This document shows, in pieces, positions 11,568-22,112 of a DNA stretch of 64,000 nt. Each line of letters starts with the position of its first letter. Within the stretch, counting starts at the first letter, position 1. A program made the position numbers and the translations under genes. The DNA lies in the NCBI GenBank assembly GCA_018398765.1, contig JAHBMJ010005763.1, forward strand, positions 1 to 64,000, read 5' to 3'. Below the pieces are notes generated by a model. It was not told the DNA's origin and searched no databases. It was given only the letters and a program-made list of their open reading frames with translations. Source of the DNA: Chromera velia. Its lineage: Eukaryota > Sar > Chromeraceae.

Positions 11568-14500
11568 CGTTCTGTACGTCTCTCACACAGAAAACACGCT
11601 CGTCTCACGAGAGCGCGTGCCCGAATGACCACCCTGTGTCTGATAATATTTCTTTTTTTTTTCAAAGATCTCTACACAGGTTGCATGAGTGTGTTCATCT
11701 CTGTGTGCACGTATGCTCCTTCCTTTGTGGCTACATTCTGCTGGCTGATCTACTGACGACGCGTGCAGGACAAAGACCTCCCCTCAGTCAATTACCTCCA
11801 TTGGGGGGCACCCAAGTCAGTCTGTCCAGTCAGTTTGCTTCGTCCGTTGTTCGATCGGGGGCAGGGAGGACGGCACGACCCTGCTGAGAGTCCTGCTGAA
11901 GATATCAACCTCGTCCTAAGTGAATGAGGAAGGGGGAGCAAATCAAGGACTTCTCTCTCTGTACATGCCCCCCTTTTCTTCGTTCACGAAGCAAATTTCT
12001 GTCGCTTTATCTGTCCTCTTCTCATCCTTCAATACCTCCCTCCCTTGCATTCCTTCCATCTGCATGCAGGACCTGGTACATGGTTCCTCGGAGGGACCGG
12101 GAGAAGCTGGAGACTTTCGTGAGGGAAAAGATGCCTCGGGAGTGAGTGAGTGAGTGAGTGAGTCAGGGAGGGAGGGAGGGAGGGAGGGGAGGGGAGGGGG
12201 GACCGGATCAATGAATGGGTGAGGGATGGTAGAATGGGGCTTGGCGCGGGAGGAAGGGGCTCTTGTCTTCCTTCAGTCTCTCAAGCAAGAAATGCAATAC
12301 AGTGATTGAAATCCCCCCCCTCTCTGTCTGCTTGTGGATGTATCCTGCCTGCCCGCGGGTCTGCCTGCACTTCAGGTTTCTCAACTGTCTCGACTACTTG
12401 CGGCACAAGTCTGTGGTGGTGGATCCTGATGTCAGTCTTCTGTCCTCTATCGGAACCTTTGCTGATGATGTAGCGATTTCTTTCGGCTATCTCGCTCATT
12501 CTCATTGGGCGTTCTGCTCTCGGGTGCTGTGTGCTGTCCTGGCCTGCCGCACCCCTGTCTCTTTGATCGTTCTTCTTTCTTTCTGTCTTCTACCACCAAT
12601 CTGGCCGGGCGTCTTTCTGCTTTCTTGACACTTTGAATGCGTGCGTCATTCCCTTCCTAGGGATGCGGCTCTGTCTAAGAGATTGTGAAGAAGTTTCTTC
12701 TAAGCTGCGTGATGATCCGTTTCTTTTTTCTTCTACTGAACCACCCACCCTCTTGCAACGCCCTTGCAGGTCCTGAGGGAGGCCGGCGTGACGGTCCACC
12801 GCGTCACCCAGATGCCCGGGGACTTCATCGTCACCCTGCCCGGGTGCTACCATTTTGGTTTCAATCATGGGTCGGTGGAAGGGGGGTATTGGGTTGGATG
12901 TGTTGGCGGGTAGTCACGAGTGGCGAGGGGAGATTCTTTCTTTGCTGAGGGAGCCGCTTGCATTCTTTTCCAATGAGCTTGCAGATTTGTGATTTGCCTG
13001 CGGGAATTGAATCTGTGCACAGGTTTTTTCGTGCAAGCGCCCGTTCTCTAGCAAGTCTTTCAGGAAGACAGCGAAATGAATCATGGACTTCGTGCGTTCC
13101 TTTCCATTCCTCCCTCCGTGTCTGTCCGCTTAATTGTTTTCCTCTGCGACTGGATTGAGTTGAAGTGAATCGAATTGAATGCATGAATGTCATTCATTGT
13201 GCAGAAACAACTGTGCCGAGGCTGTCAACTTCGCAATCGACGAGTGGATTCCTGAGGGGGCACGCGCGTTCGCATGTAAATGCACGGACAGGCCTCCCTC
13301 AGTTGAGTCAGTTCTCTCTGTTTCTTTCTTTTCTTTTGTGTTGTTATGGTTTTGGTCAGGAAAGGATAGAGCAACTTACACATGATATCAGTGAGTCATT
13401 CAAGAAACCAGTCGGACGCAAGAAGGAAAGGAAAAAAAGAGATTACAACGTTCTGAGCTGAAGCTCTACTTCTTCCAGACTCCTCCTTCATTCTTCCTCC
13501 GTCCTCTCTATACTCATTTCCCCCTCTGCCATTCTTCACCCTCTGCAAAGAAAGCATTGGAAAAGGCGATCAAGACCGTGAAAAAAAACGATACACAAAC
13601 AAACAAGGGAAGCAAATTGTAGATCTCTTGCCCATGGAGCTTCTGGCTCCTTCTCTCTGTATTGTCTGTTTGTTGTTTCTCTTTGTTTTGCTCTCTGTTG
13701 CAGTTTCAACATGCGTACAGCCTTCAAGCACGCGTATGCTGACCACGGGGCGGCAGTTCTTGGAGGTCGTTCTGACTGACTGTCTGACTGACTGTCTGTT
13801 TCTCTGTCTACATGTTCCGTCCGTCTGTCTCCATTTCACTCAGTCTCATGCAACCTGTGACGACGCTGCGTCAAGTGGCCAGAAATCGGCACTGCGTTTT
13901 GCTGCTCTCGATTTTGATGTCCGTGTAGAGAGGGCTAGGGCGACAGAAGACGGTTACTTCACTCGTGTCCCCTCCTCTGAAGGATTTGCTCTGACGAGCC
14001 GAGTCACGCTCCCGTCTTCAGCTGCGGTTGTGCATCTATCAGACACCTTCCAGGTGGCCGCGTCTTCATGCAGTGAGACGCGAGAAACGCCTGTTCGGAT
14101 GTCAAGTGAGGAATGAGGGTTGCTCTTAATTCACTTGCACATGCCTGTTGCATGCAGACATTCGGATGAAGGCGCAAAAGGAGCGCAAGGAGATTCGCAA
14201 ACGTCTGCGAGAGTTGGTTGAACAGACAGAGGAGAAGGAGCAAAGGACAGAGGAAGGGCAACAGCAGGTTTGTGATTCCCGTCAAAGTCTTCTTCAGTCG
14301 ATCAGAGAACCTCCAGAAGTTGTCCAGGAGACAGAGGAAGAGGCAGTCACTGTGTCGGCCTGTGAGGCTCCACAACCGGCACCCATTCTTGGCTCTCCGT
14401 TGGTGGCATGTGCATCGAGTTCGATGCAGCAGCACGTGTCTCTGGAGTCGGGGTGTTTGGGGGAGGGGGGGGGCTTGTTTGATGATTCCGCTGACTCTTC

Positions 14501-15389
14501 CCCTGCTGCTGAAGAATCTTTCCGTTTACCTTCGCGAAAGAGGAAGCAGACGGAAGTCCATGAGGAGGGGCTTGAGAGCTTGGCAGAAGAGCCAGGAGAG
14601 AGACGGTCCGAGAAGGTCAAAGAGAAAGAGAAAGAAAAGGTCGGGAGTGGATCAAGAGTCAGTCGAAGGAAGAAGACGACGATCGAGAGTGTCGCTGGGG
14701 TTCCCGCGGAGATCAGATTTTCAGATTTGGAAAGGAAAGAGCGGAGGCAGAAGGAGAAGGAGTCCCCGAAGAAAAAGAAGAAGACGAAAAAGAAAAGAAA
14801 AAAGCCGAGAGAGGAGTCTGACGGAGAAGCCGACGAGCGTTCTGACTCGGACGGAGGTTGGGCTGCGAGGAGAAAAAAAGAAAAGAAGACGGTGAACAAA
14901 AAAGAAAAAAGGGGACAAAAAAGAAAGAAGGGAGAGGGAGGGAAAGACAAAAAGGGGTTGCCAAAGAAAGAGAACGAGAAGACAAAAACGAAGAAGAGGA
15001 AGAAGAAGGAAGCGAGAGAGAATCCTAAAGAAGAAGACAATTACCCTGAGGCAGACAGGGGAGTTAAAAGGGAAAGAGAAAGACAGTCGTCCGTGACAAG
15101 TGACAATGAGGTAGAGGAGCCTCCCGAAGGTTTTTCGTGTAACGCCACGGGTCGGGGAGTCCAGGAAGGAGACCGTCTTGAAGTCCGCTATAAGAAGCCA
15201 GTAGGGCGTTTTAAGGAGTCAGGGGGTGTTTTTGAGGTCATCGAGTTTGACTCTCATCAGCTCGGGGTGCGGTGGGAGAAGACTTTCGGTTTCACCGTCA
15301 CTCCCGATAAGGACGGCATTTGTTGGTGCTCCGGTAGAGATTTTTTCAGGGCTGCGTGGTTCAAAAAACTGGAAAAAAAGGCTAAATGA
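7942..15389 (+). CDS. JmjN-JmjC histone lysine demethylase, KDM4-like
   Basis: Fourteen exons give about 1,260-1,290 residues: 7942-8021, 8192-8249, 8329-8483, 8922-9318, 9560-10772, 11323-11357, 11769-11815, 12070-12141, 12376-12430, 12770-12870, 13205-13306, 13704-13755 (or 13765), 13844 (or 13929)-14105 and 14158-15389. Exons 1-3 form a JmjN domain (PVFRPSREDLKDF, then FGGFKIRPLAGW). The JmjC core includes SSPFIYFG, VMHTEDKDLPSVNYLHWGAP, TWYMVP, CLDYLRHK, GCYHFGFNHG, NCAEAVNFA and FACKC. By KDM4 alignment the Fe(II) ligands H-x-E and the later His, the 2-oxoglutarate contacts Y, N and K, and the zinc ligands C, H, C, C are all present, so it should be active on methyl-lysine in the nucleus. 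Exon 5 adds about 340 Pro/Glu/Ser-rich residues inside the catalytic region. The last exon is Lys/Glu-rich and ends in a small Tudor-like fold (GDRLEVRYKKPVGRF). The start is the only in-frame ATG after an upstream stop. The exon 12/13 junction is uncertain. Confidence 0.85.
11510..11563. repeat. (CTTT)n(CT)n microsatellite
   Basis: CTTT units pass into about thirteen CT units, all inside intron 6 of the demethylase gene. Confidence 0.85.
12140..12202. repeat. (GTGA)n/(GGGA)n microsatellite at a 5' splice site
   Basis: Repeated GTGA units start at the inferred donor of exon 8 of the demethylase (12142) and pass into GGGA units. Several in-register GTGAGT donors are therefore available. Confidence 0.8.
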
Positions 15390-17114
15390 GAGTAACTTAG
15401 TAGCATTTGACGGAGTTTTTACAATATGTTGTACTAAATGATTTTCACTACTAGAATTCCGATGATTTATCAAAATTTATCATCATTAGCATCACGTACC
15501 GGTGGCATTTTTATTAGTATCGATCATACCTAGGAATCAGAAGAGGCTAGGATGATACATCATGCATTCTTGTTTTCATTTATCTATTTGCTCTAACATT
15601 TTTTGAGACTTGAAGTTGAATCAACTTCTGCAGTAAGTTCTGCTGTGCTTGAAATATAGACTAGAAGAGAAGATTTAAAGTTAGATGCACTGCGATAGCA
15701 TCAGCCCGTACTTTAGACGTGGTCTCCTAGGCGGTCTCAGATTTTAAGTTAGATTTTGAAAAGATTGCATGAGCTAATTAAAATAATAGCAAATTAATGA
15801 TGGGTCCTCCGTAATCCTAGGATAGATCCCAATTATTTATGATTTATCAAGTTTAACATTAACTTCAATGCAGTGAATTATCATCCAATGATGATGCATG
15901 AGCAGCATAACATTTTTTCTAGCATTTGTTGTTCATCTGTGACACTTAACTTCAATTAAACATCAGATTATATATTTTTTTCAAAGATTTTTTTTTGTTT
16001 TTTCTAGAACTTTTTATACTTTACAAATTTAATTAAGACGTATAGCAATTTAGAACAGTAATTTAGAGGTATTTAGACTTTTAAATACCTTAGTGTAGTT
16101 TGTTAGTTATACCCTGCAGGTAGCTGGGATTTTACAGGATTTTAGCCCAGGATTTTAAGGAGTTTAGCCAGGATTTTCAAGTTAGGGAATTTTACGGGAT
16201 TTTGCCTAGGACTCTGCTGGACTATTGTTAGCCAGGATTTTAGCCACACAAAAATACAATCTAGCAGAATCCTGGCTAAAATCCCGTAAAATTCACTAAA
16301 ATCCTGGCTAAAATCCCGTAAAATCCGGTAAAATCCTGTGGGATTTTATGGGATTTTATTTACTACCTGTAGGGTATATATAGACGGTTATACACATGCA
16401 GAAATATAAAAAAAATAGAAAAATTTTGGAAGAAGAAATTTTAAATTTGACAATTAATACTACGTCACAATAATTCATAATTTGATCACGATCGTTACTG
16501 GGTTAAGTCGCCCTATAATCACTTTGAAATAACTGCATAAATTTTACTGTAATTTATAATTATATTTTTTTATATTTATTTTGTAAGATCGACTTTAAAG
16601 TTGGTCTTTAAATTACTTTTGTACGGTAAATTGTACTCTAGATTATACCAGCTTTTATAGGCATTGTTTGCTTCAAAATTGCTTACATAATAGTTTCAGA
16701 TCGATTTTCAGGCCGGAAAGCCAACACGGATCCAGAGCCGTGGCTCGAACAACGAACAATCATGCAGCAGCGGCCAGGGCAACAGACTCTGGCAGGCCCT
16801 GAGGGCGGGGTCTGATACCTAAGCTTAGGCTGGGGAACGCCCCGCCCTGCTAGCTCTGGCGACAGATAGACATAGCGGGAAAGCCCTAGAGCGGAACATA
16901 TCAATCAATCAATCAATCAATTTATGGAGGGTCCCAGAGACGGTCATTTCTCTTGAATCATGATGGGTTCAATGAATTTCAATGAGTCAGAACTTAATAT
17001 TGATAGTGCTGATAGATTTAATTTTATTTTAAAACGGTTGACTGTAACTTTGACATATAATATTGGATACATGTATTCAATCACTCCATTCTTAATACAC
17101 ACTGGCACAACAGT
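15390..17114. other. AT-rich intergenic region
   Basis: No gene seen. The sequence is strongly AT-rich apart from the MITE at 16110-16376 and a moderately GC-rich block at 16700-16870, which ends in an (AATC)n run at 16897-16920. Confidence 0.6.
16110..16376. mobile_element. MITE with 14-bp terminal inverted repeats and TA target site
   Basis: The left end TACCCTGCAGGTAG is mirrored by the right end CTACCTGTAGGGTA with one mismatch, and TA lies at each outer edge. The interior is built of GGATTTTAGCC and GGATTTTAC units on the left and their reverse complements on the right, so the whole element can fold into a long hairpin. There is no coding capacity. TA duplication and short inverted repeats suit a non-autonomous Tc1/mariner-type or Harbinger-type transposon, but the family cannot be fixed from one copy. 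Confidence 0.7.
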
Positions 17115-18470
17115 TTACGGCCCCTGCAATCCCGCAAAAAATTGGTAAACGGGTGAGCCATTAGGCCAAGATTGAAGGGCCAATGTTCGTGCGGTCAATC
17201 CATCCCAGTTGGTGGCATTGACGTTGATTCCTCTTTCGATTAGAAGCCGAGCAAAACCCACCACTTTTTGAGGGTTAAGCCGCTCAGCCACTTGGCCCAT
17301 GTGACACGCAACACAGTGCAAAGCTGTGGACTGACTCTCGTTGGTCACAACATGCATGTCGGCCCCGTTATTCAACAGAACGGTGGCAAGATTCACAGAA
17401 CCTACAGTGGCTGCCATGTGGAGGATTGACAGGCCAGAGTCCGGGATCGCGTAGTTGACATCCGCCCCGCGAGAGACGAGGAACTGCGCGGTGTCTGTGA
17501 CATCACTGAGGGTACCCGTATCGAGGCAACACAGGAGGGGAGTGAACATTTTCGCATTGGGCTCGTTCACGTTGGCGTTGTGGTTGAGAAGCATCTCCGC
17601 ACAGTCTCTCCGGTTCCATTTGGCGGCGTAGTGAATGGCCTTCGTGCCGTCATTGTCTTCTGCGTTGACATCGGCCCCCAGCTCCACAAGGAGCGCAGCC
17701 GTGTCTGTCTGACCCGTACAGACCGCCAGAGCGAGGGGAGCGTTTCCCTTGGCCGCTTTCGCGTTTAAGTCTGCCCCCCTCGAAGCGAGGAAGCGGGTGA
17801 TGTCCGCCTTGCCCTCTACAGCAGCATGGTGGAGTGCACAGAGACCTAACGGATCTCGCACCTCCACATCTGCCCCTGCATCGGTGAGCATCGTCACCGT
17901 CTCCAAACTGCCAGACGAAGCGGCGTGCATCAACGCCGTCATGCTTTCCTTTCCATGGGGTGGTACCTCCCTCTCCACCAGCCCGTCAATGTTCGCACCG
18001 ACTTTAAAATAAAGTGACAAATCGTCCTTTTCTTTCTCCCCCCCCGTCTGCAGAAACGCATCAACGGCGTCACGCACACTTTCGGGGCTCACCGGCTTGA
18101 AGGACTGAATCACAAGTTGCACGTCAGCCGGCATGCTGCCAACGTCCAAACTGTAATACAGACCGATGAGTTTCTCCCGTTCCATACGGAAAGCCTTCTT
18201 CGTCTCTTTCACAGCCTCCCGCAGCTTCGCGACGATTTCGCTTTCTGGCGTGGGCAGCACGGAAACGTGACCCTGTGGGGGCTGCTGAGAAGAAGACAGA
18301 GGTAGAGACGGAGACGGCGACTCGGAAGCGTCGCCGTCAGCAGGCCCGACGCTGGCAAGTTGCCTGTCCATGTCTTGAACGATGCCGACAAGGACAGACA
18401 GATCTGCAGACACGCCACGAAGCTCCTGCCTCAAAGCCGTGAGCTGCTCGAACGTTCGCAGACCGGGCAT
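17115..18470 (-). CDS. Ankyrin-repeat protein
   Basis: Intronless frame of 451 residues from the ATG at 18470 (MPGLRTFEQL) to TAA. Residues 1-60 are predicted helical and may form a short coiled coil (LRTFEQLTALRQELRGVSAD). A Ser/Pro-rich linker and a second helical part (residues 80-140) follow. From about residue 165 there are seven ankyrin repeats, each with the usual ALHHAA...LL..GADVN pattern: KESMTALMHAAS, GLCALHHAAV, GNAPLALAV, GTKAIHYAAK, MFTPLLCCL, GLSILHMAAT and STALHCVAC. Ankyrin arrays bind other proteins; no catalytic domain accompanies them, so the partner is unknown. The lack of introns contrasts with most neighbours. A GC-rich TGCATG patch lies about 300 bp upstream. Confidence 0.85.
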   Translation of the reverse strand: MPGLRTFEQLTALRQELRGVSADLSVLVGIVQDMDRQLASVGPADGDASESPSPSLPLSSSQQPPQGHVSVLPTPESEIVAKLREAVKETKKAFRMEREKLIGLYYSLDVGSMPADVQLVIQSFKPVSPESVRDAVDAFLQTGGEKEKDDLSLYFKVGANIDGLVEREVPPHGKESMTALMHAASSGSLETVTMLTDAGADVEVRDPLGLCALHHAAVEGKADITRFLASRGADLNAKAAKGNAPLALAVCTGQTDTAALLVELGADVNAEDNDGTKAIHYAAKWNRRDCAEMLLNHNANVNEPNAKMFTPLLCCLDTGTLSDVTDTAQFLVSRGADVNYAIPDSGLSILHMAATVGSVNLATVLLNNGADMHVVTNESQSTALHCVACHMGQVAERLNPQKVVGFARLLIERGINVNATNWDGLTARTLALQSWPNGSPVYQFFAGLQGP

Positions 18471-18630
18471 TCTACTGGGCAACCCTATCAGAGAAAAACG
18501 AAATCACGACCGAAAAAAGATATTGAGACCGCCAATGGACGAGATCAGAGATCGAGTGTATCAATTCAGACAACTTGAGACCGCCAATCGAGTGTATCAA
18601 CTCAGACAGTGTATCAACAGATCAGGGAGA

Positions 18631-18669
<39 letters not shown>

Positions 18670-19457
18670 GAAGGATTCAATGCGAAGGATAGGAGACGGC
18701 CCCCGACGCCAATGATACACATGCAAGTCCCGATAGGCCCCGGCACACACATGCAGTTGCGCAGTCCGCGCGGTCGATCGATCATGCATCGGCCGGCTGC
18801 ATGGCTGCGGCGCCGGCCATGCACGGCGTTTTTCAAATTTAAATGCTTGAAATTGCCTATGCATATGCGTCTATGCACACACATCTGCCGATTCACGCAG
18901 ATTCACGCTTCAGAAAATGGAGAGCCTAAGCTAAAACTTAACTGTTGGAAACTGTTGGCCAGACTCAAGGCCGGGCTCTCAAGGCGGCTGGCCAATTTTT
19001 ACGAACTGAGATCAAATTATAAGATCCATAAACATTAGTAAACATTAAACGCTAACAAAGAAATCTATATTCAACTTGATATGCCTAGTTGTACCTAGTG
19101 ATAGTCTGTCATCACCTAACAGATAACTACCATAATATTCGACATTACCTGACATTACCTGACATATAATTACTTGGAGAAAATTTAAATGTATTATCAT
19201 TATTTAAGCATGTGTACACAAATGTTCCCTTCCATACAGAAGGATACAGAGGGCCGAGCTGGACTAACAAAAAAAACAAAAATACTTAAACTACGAGCCT
19301 ATGACAAGAAGAAAGGAAAAAACAAAACGCAATCCAAAGGAAGAGAAGCTATTTGAAGACCGGACAGCTTGAATCGAAGGAATGCAGGCAGAAAGGGGGC
19401 TAGAAGGGGGGAGGGAGAGGAACAAATAAATCAGTCAGAACAAGACGAAGTGAAGAC
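18471..19457. other. Intergenic region upstream of the ankyrin gene
   Basis: No gene seen. It holds an imperfect duplication of GAGACCGCCAAT...CGAGTGTATCAA at about 18523-18612, a GA microsatellite, and a GC-rich palindromic patch at 18755-18835 (CGATCGATCATGCATCGGCCGG type). AT-rich sequence then continues to 19360. Confidence 0.5.
18624..18668. repeat. (GA)n microsatellite
   Basis: About twenty GA units with two GGGA interruptions. Confidence 0.9.
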
Positions 19458-19747
19458 ATGGAGAAACAAAGGAAGGAAGGAAGGAAGGAAGGAAGAACGA
19501 ACAAAACGAAGGAAGGAAAACCGAAGCAAGAAAGTAACAAAAGAAACAAAGGAAGAATGAAACAAGAAGAAAAAGAAAAAGAAAGGAAGAAAGAAAGAAA
19601 CAAACAAACAAACAAAGAAAAAAAGAGAGAAAGAAAGAAAGAAAGAAAGAAAGAAACAAACAAACAAACAAAGAAAAAAAGAGAGAAAGAAAGAAAGAAA
19701 GAAAGAAAGAAAAGAAAACAAAAGAAAAGAAAGAAAGAAAGAAAGAA

Positions 19748-19787
<40 letters not shown>

Positions 19788-19842
19788 AAAGAATGAATGA
19801 ATGAATGAATGAATGAATGAATGATCACTAAGACAGGCAAAA

Positions 19843-19875
<33 letters not shown>

Positions 19876-19883
19876 CTTCTAGT

Positions 19884-19923
<40 letters not shown>

Positions 19924-19925
19924 CG

Positions 19926-19968
<43 letters not shown>

Positions 19969-19988
19969 AAAAGAAGACAAGAAAGAAA
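19458..19988. repeat. Large (GAAA)n tetranucleotide array
   Basis: About 530 bp of GAAA units, with sub-blocks of GGAA near 19470, CAAA near 19600 and 19660, GAAT at 19792-19824, and repeated variants such as GAAAAGAAA. The block from 19570 to 19630 is echoed by 19635-19690, showing local duplication. Long open frames on both strands here are composition artefacts. Confidence 0.95.
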
Positions 19989-20319
19989 GTGACCAACGAG
20001 AAGCGAGTAAAGAATCCTTTCAGAGCAATCCCCGTGCAGCAAAACTGCCGACAATGCATGTGACAAACCAAGATGCATTCGACAAACGGGCTTCAACAGA
20101 GGCGTGCAGATAATGTGACAGGAACAGAGATAGAGTTGCGGAACCGACCATCGTCTCTGTCTATGTTATCTCTCGAAGTTTTCATTTGACTTTTTAACTA
20201 GGTACCCCTCCTGCCTTAACCCAAAATAGGAAACTCGTACTCGACGATCTCTGCAAGTCACAGAGCCTCCCGGCCCAACTTGAATTCCTATGCACAAAGA
20301 AAAGAAAAATGGGTGCACG

Positions 20320-21372
20320 TCAACTTGCAACAAACACCACCGCGGTAGTGTCGTCGTCTGTGGCATCTGACTGGAGAGCTTGTGCCATACTGGCCACACA
20401 GTCGGCTGCAAGGGCCGCCCTAGACGAACAGCTGCGTCTCCTCTCTGCAACGATTCGATCCCAAATTTTCCGAAATTCTGGACTCACCTCAGATTGCTCC
20501 AATGACCCTGAACCATCTTTCGCCCCCCCTTTTGCCTTCACGCCCCCTCCCTTTCCACCACCTTGCGATGTCTTCTTCGGTGGTAGCAACAGCGAAGCAA
20601 CTAGGGCACCGACCACGTTACTGCTCAGAACCGACCACACACCGTCGCTAGCGATGATGACTGCCTCCTGCGGGCCTGAATCCAGCAACACCGCGTGTGT
20701 GATTTCAGGCACAGGCGTTGGCAGCTGCTTTTCGGGACCTAGCTCTTCCACCCACTCGTCTGACATTTTCTTCAAATGCTCCTCGTGCTCCTCACGAATG
20801 TTCAAGTCCCCAAACCCTCGGCAGGGCTCCAGGGAACCAAACAACCGCCCAGCCTCAACCATCCCGCCTAGGCGCTCTATGTACTCAGCTCCTGCAGGGG
20901 TACCAGAGCGGTGATCCCTCGTTAGTTCCTTCACACGGAAACCGTCTCCGTCTATTGCCACAGAAATCGCACGACAGTCACCCGCATTTGCCGCAACGAG
21001 ATGTCTCCCGAGGACGAAAACGACACACGCGCAGGCCCCTGCGTCCGACCGCTGTTGCCTATCTGCCGCAATAAACTTCCGGTCGATTTCAACGAAAACC
21101 TCCTCAGCCATCACCTCCAAATCCCCCCCCGCCCACGCACTCTCCGTCTCAAAAGGCAGCACGCTCGCAGCAAACTGCGAAGCCTCATCCCCCCCATGAC
21201 CGTCAAACACTGCGAATCCCCGCAAACCCCCACACGAAGGCACGCCCTCAAAACAGCACTGCCTGTCCTCGTTGTGGAACCTCCCCTGACCCTGGAGGCT
21301 CACAGACCCAAAATCCAAATTCACCGGAGAGCTCTCGAGGACAGACCACTCCTCCGACGCACTCTCTGTCAT
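20320..21372 (-). CDS. PP2C-family serine/threonine protein phosphatase
   Basis: Intronless frame of 350 residues, a normal length for a single PP2C (PPM) domain. Motifs in order are RFHNEDR at about residues 31-37, FAVFDGHGGDE at 53-63, AANAGDCRAI near 132, LTRDHR, then CRGFGD (usually SRAFGD), IIASDGVWSV and DDDTTAVVF at the C-terminus. The acidic residues that hold the two metal ions (the D of ED, the D of DGHGG, the D of SDG and the final DD) are all present, so it should be an active metal-dependent phosphatase. A Gly/Lys-rich loop (KKTSQGGGKGGG) is inserted after ASLLLPP. There is no leader or membrane segment, so it is probably cytosolic or nuclear. The first ATG gives a sensible short N-terminus. 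Confidence 0.92.
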   Translation of the reverse strand: MTESASEEWSVLESSPVNLDFGSVSLQGQGRFHNEDRQCCFEGVPSCGGLRGFAVFDGHGGDEASQFAASVLPFETESAWAGGDLEVMAEEVFVEIDRKFIAADRQQRSDAGACACVVFVLGRHLVAANAGDCRAISVAIDGDGFRVKELTRDHRSGTPAGAEYIERLGGMVEAGRLFGSLEPCRGFGDLNIREEHEEHLKKMSDEWVEELGPEKQLPTPVPEITHAVLLDSGPQEAVIIASDGVWSVLSSNVVGALVASLLLPPKKTSQGGGKGGGVKAKGGAKDGSGSLEQSEVSPEFRKIWDRIVAERRRSCSSRAALAADCVASMAQALQSDATDDDTTAVVFVAS

Positions 21373-22112
21373 GTGTCTGCCGAGGTGTGTGTGTCTTTAT
21401 GTCGACTCGGGAGCTTGCAGAAGCAGCTGGTTCAACTTGCTTGGGGGATGCTCCGGAGACGGGAGTGATACTGAGCCCATTTGTAAAATGCATGCACATG
21501 CATGCATCCTTCCACAGAGGGTCTGGACGCAGCACGAGGAATGACTTTACACTGAAGCTTGCAGCACCGTAGTCATGGACTGCTCGGGCAAGGGAAGGTA
21601 TGCTCTTCAACTGCTGAGACGTGTTTGCCATGTATCACTGCATATGAATCGATCATGAATCGATCCCATCCGTCTATACACTGCAGGGTGCATGCCGTCT
21701 CTGCGCGCCGAGTCTGCTGTATGTCTGCTGTCGTCTCCGTCTCCGAGACTCCGAATGATACCGTCTCCGAATCCGACGCTGAATGATCGTCACTCTGACA
21801 GTGCTGGCAGTGATCCAGAAATGCCCTTCACACGGCAACAGCAACGGCAGCAGTCACACTTTTCCTCAACGCTCGAAACCCTCATTGGACTTTTTTCGTT
21901 CCCATCTGCCGTTGTGAATGAAGGGAAAGTAGGTTGATGTCGGTATATATATGTGCATCAGTGCGTTTGAAAATCTGATCAGTTTCTATATTGATCGCTT
22001 CCTCTTTGTCTCTCCCGCTGGTTCTGTTCCTTTGCGGAGGAGGAACCGATCGCGGTGCCGCATTCGGACGAGCAAGCAGATCGCCACCACAATTAAGCGA
22101 GACAGATCGATC
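21373..22112. other. Intergenic region between PP2C and the small membrane protein gene
   Basis: Divergent arrangement, so both promoters are expected here. TGCATGCACATGCATGCATCC occurs at about 21488, giving overlapping TGCATGCA palindromes about 115 bp upstream of the PP2C start. No gene seen. Confidence 0.5.

Noticed and set aside
14294-15040. A 248-codon Phe/Ser-rich frame opposite the demethylase
   Set aside because: It is the reverse complement of the Lys/Glu-rich last exon.
19400-20096. Long open frames on both strands (Phe/Leu/Ser-rich and Lys/Glu-rich)
   Set aside because: They lie entirely in the GAAA microsatellite, where stop codons are rare in several frames.
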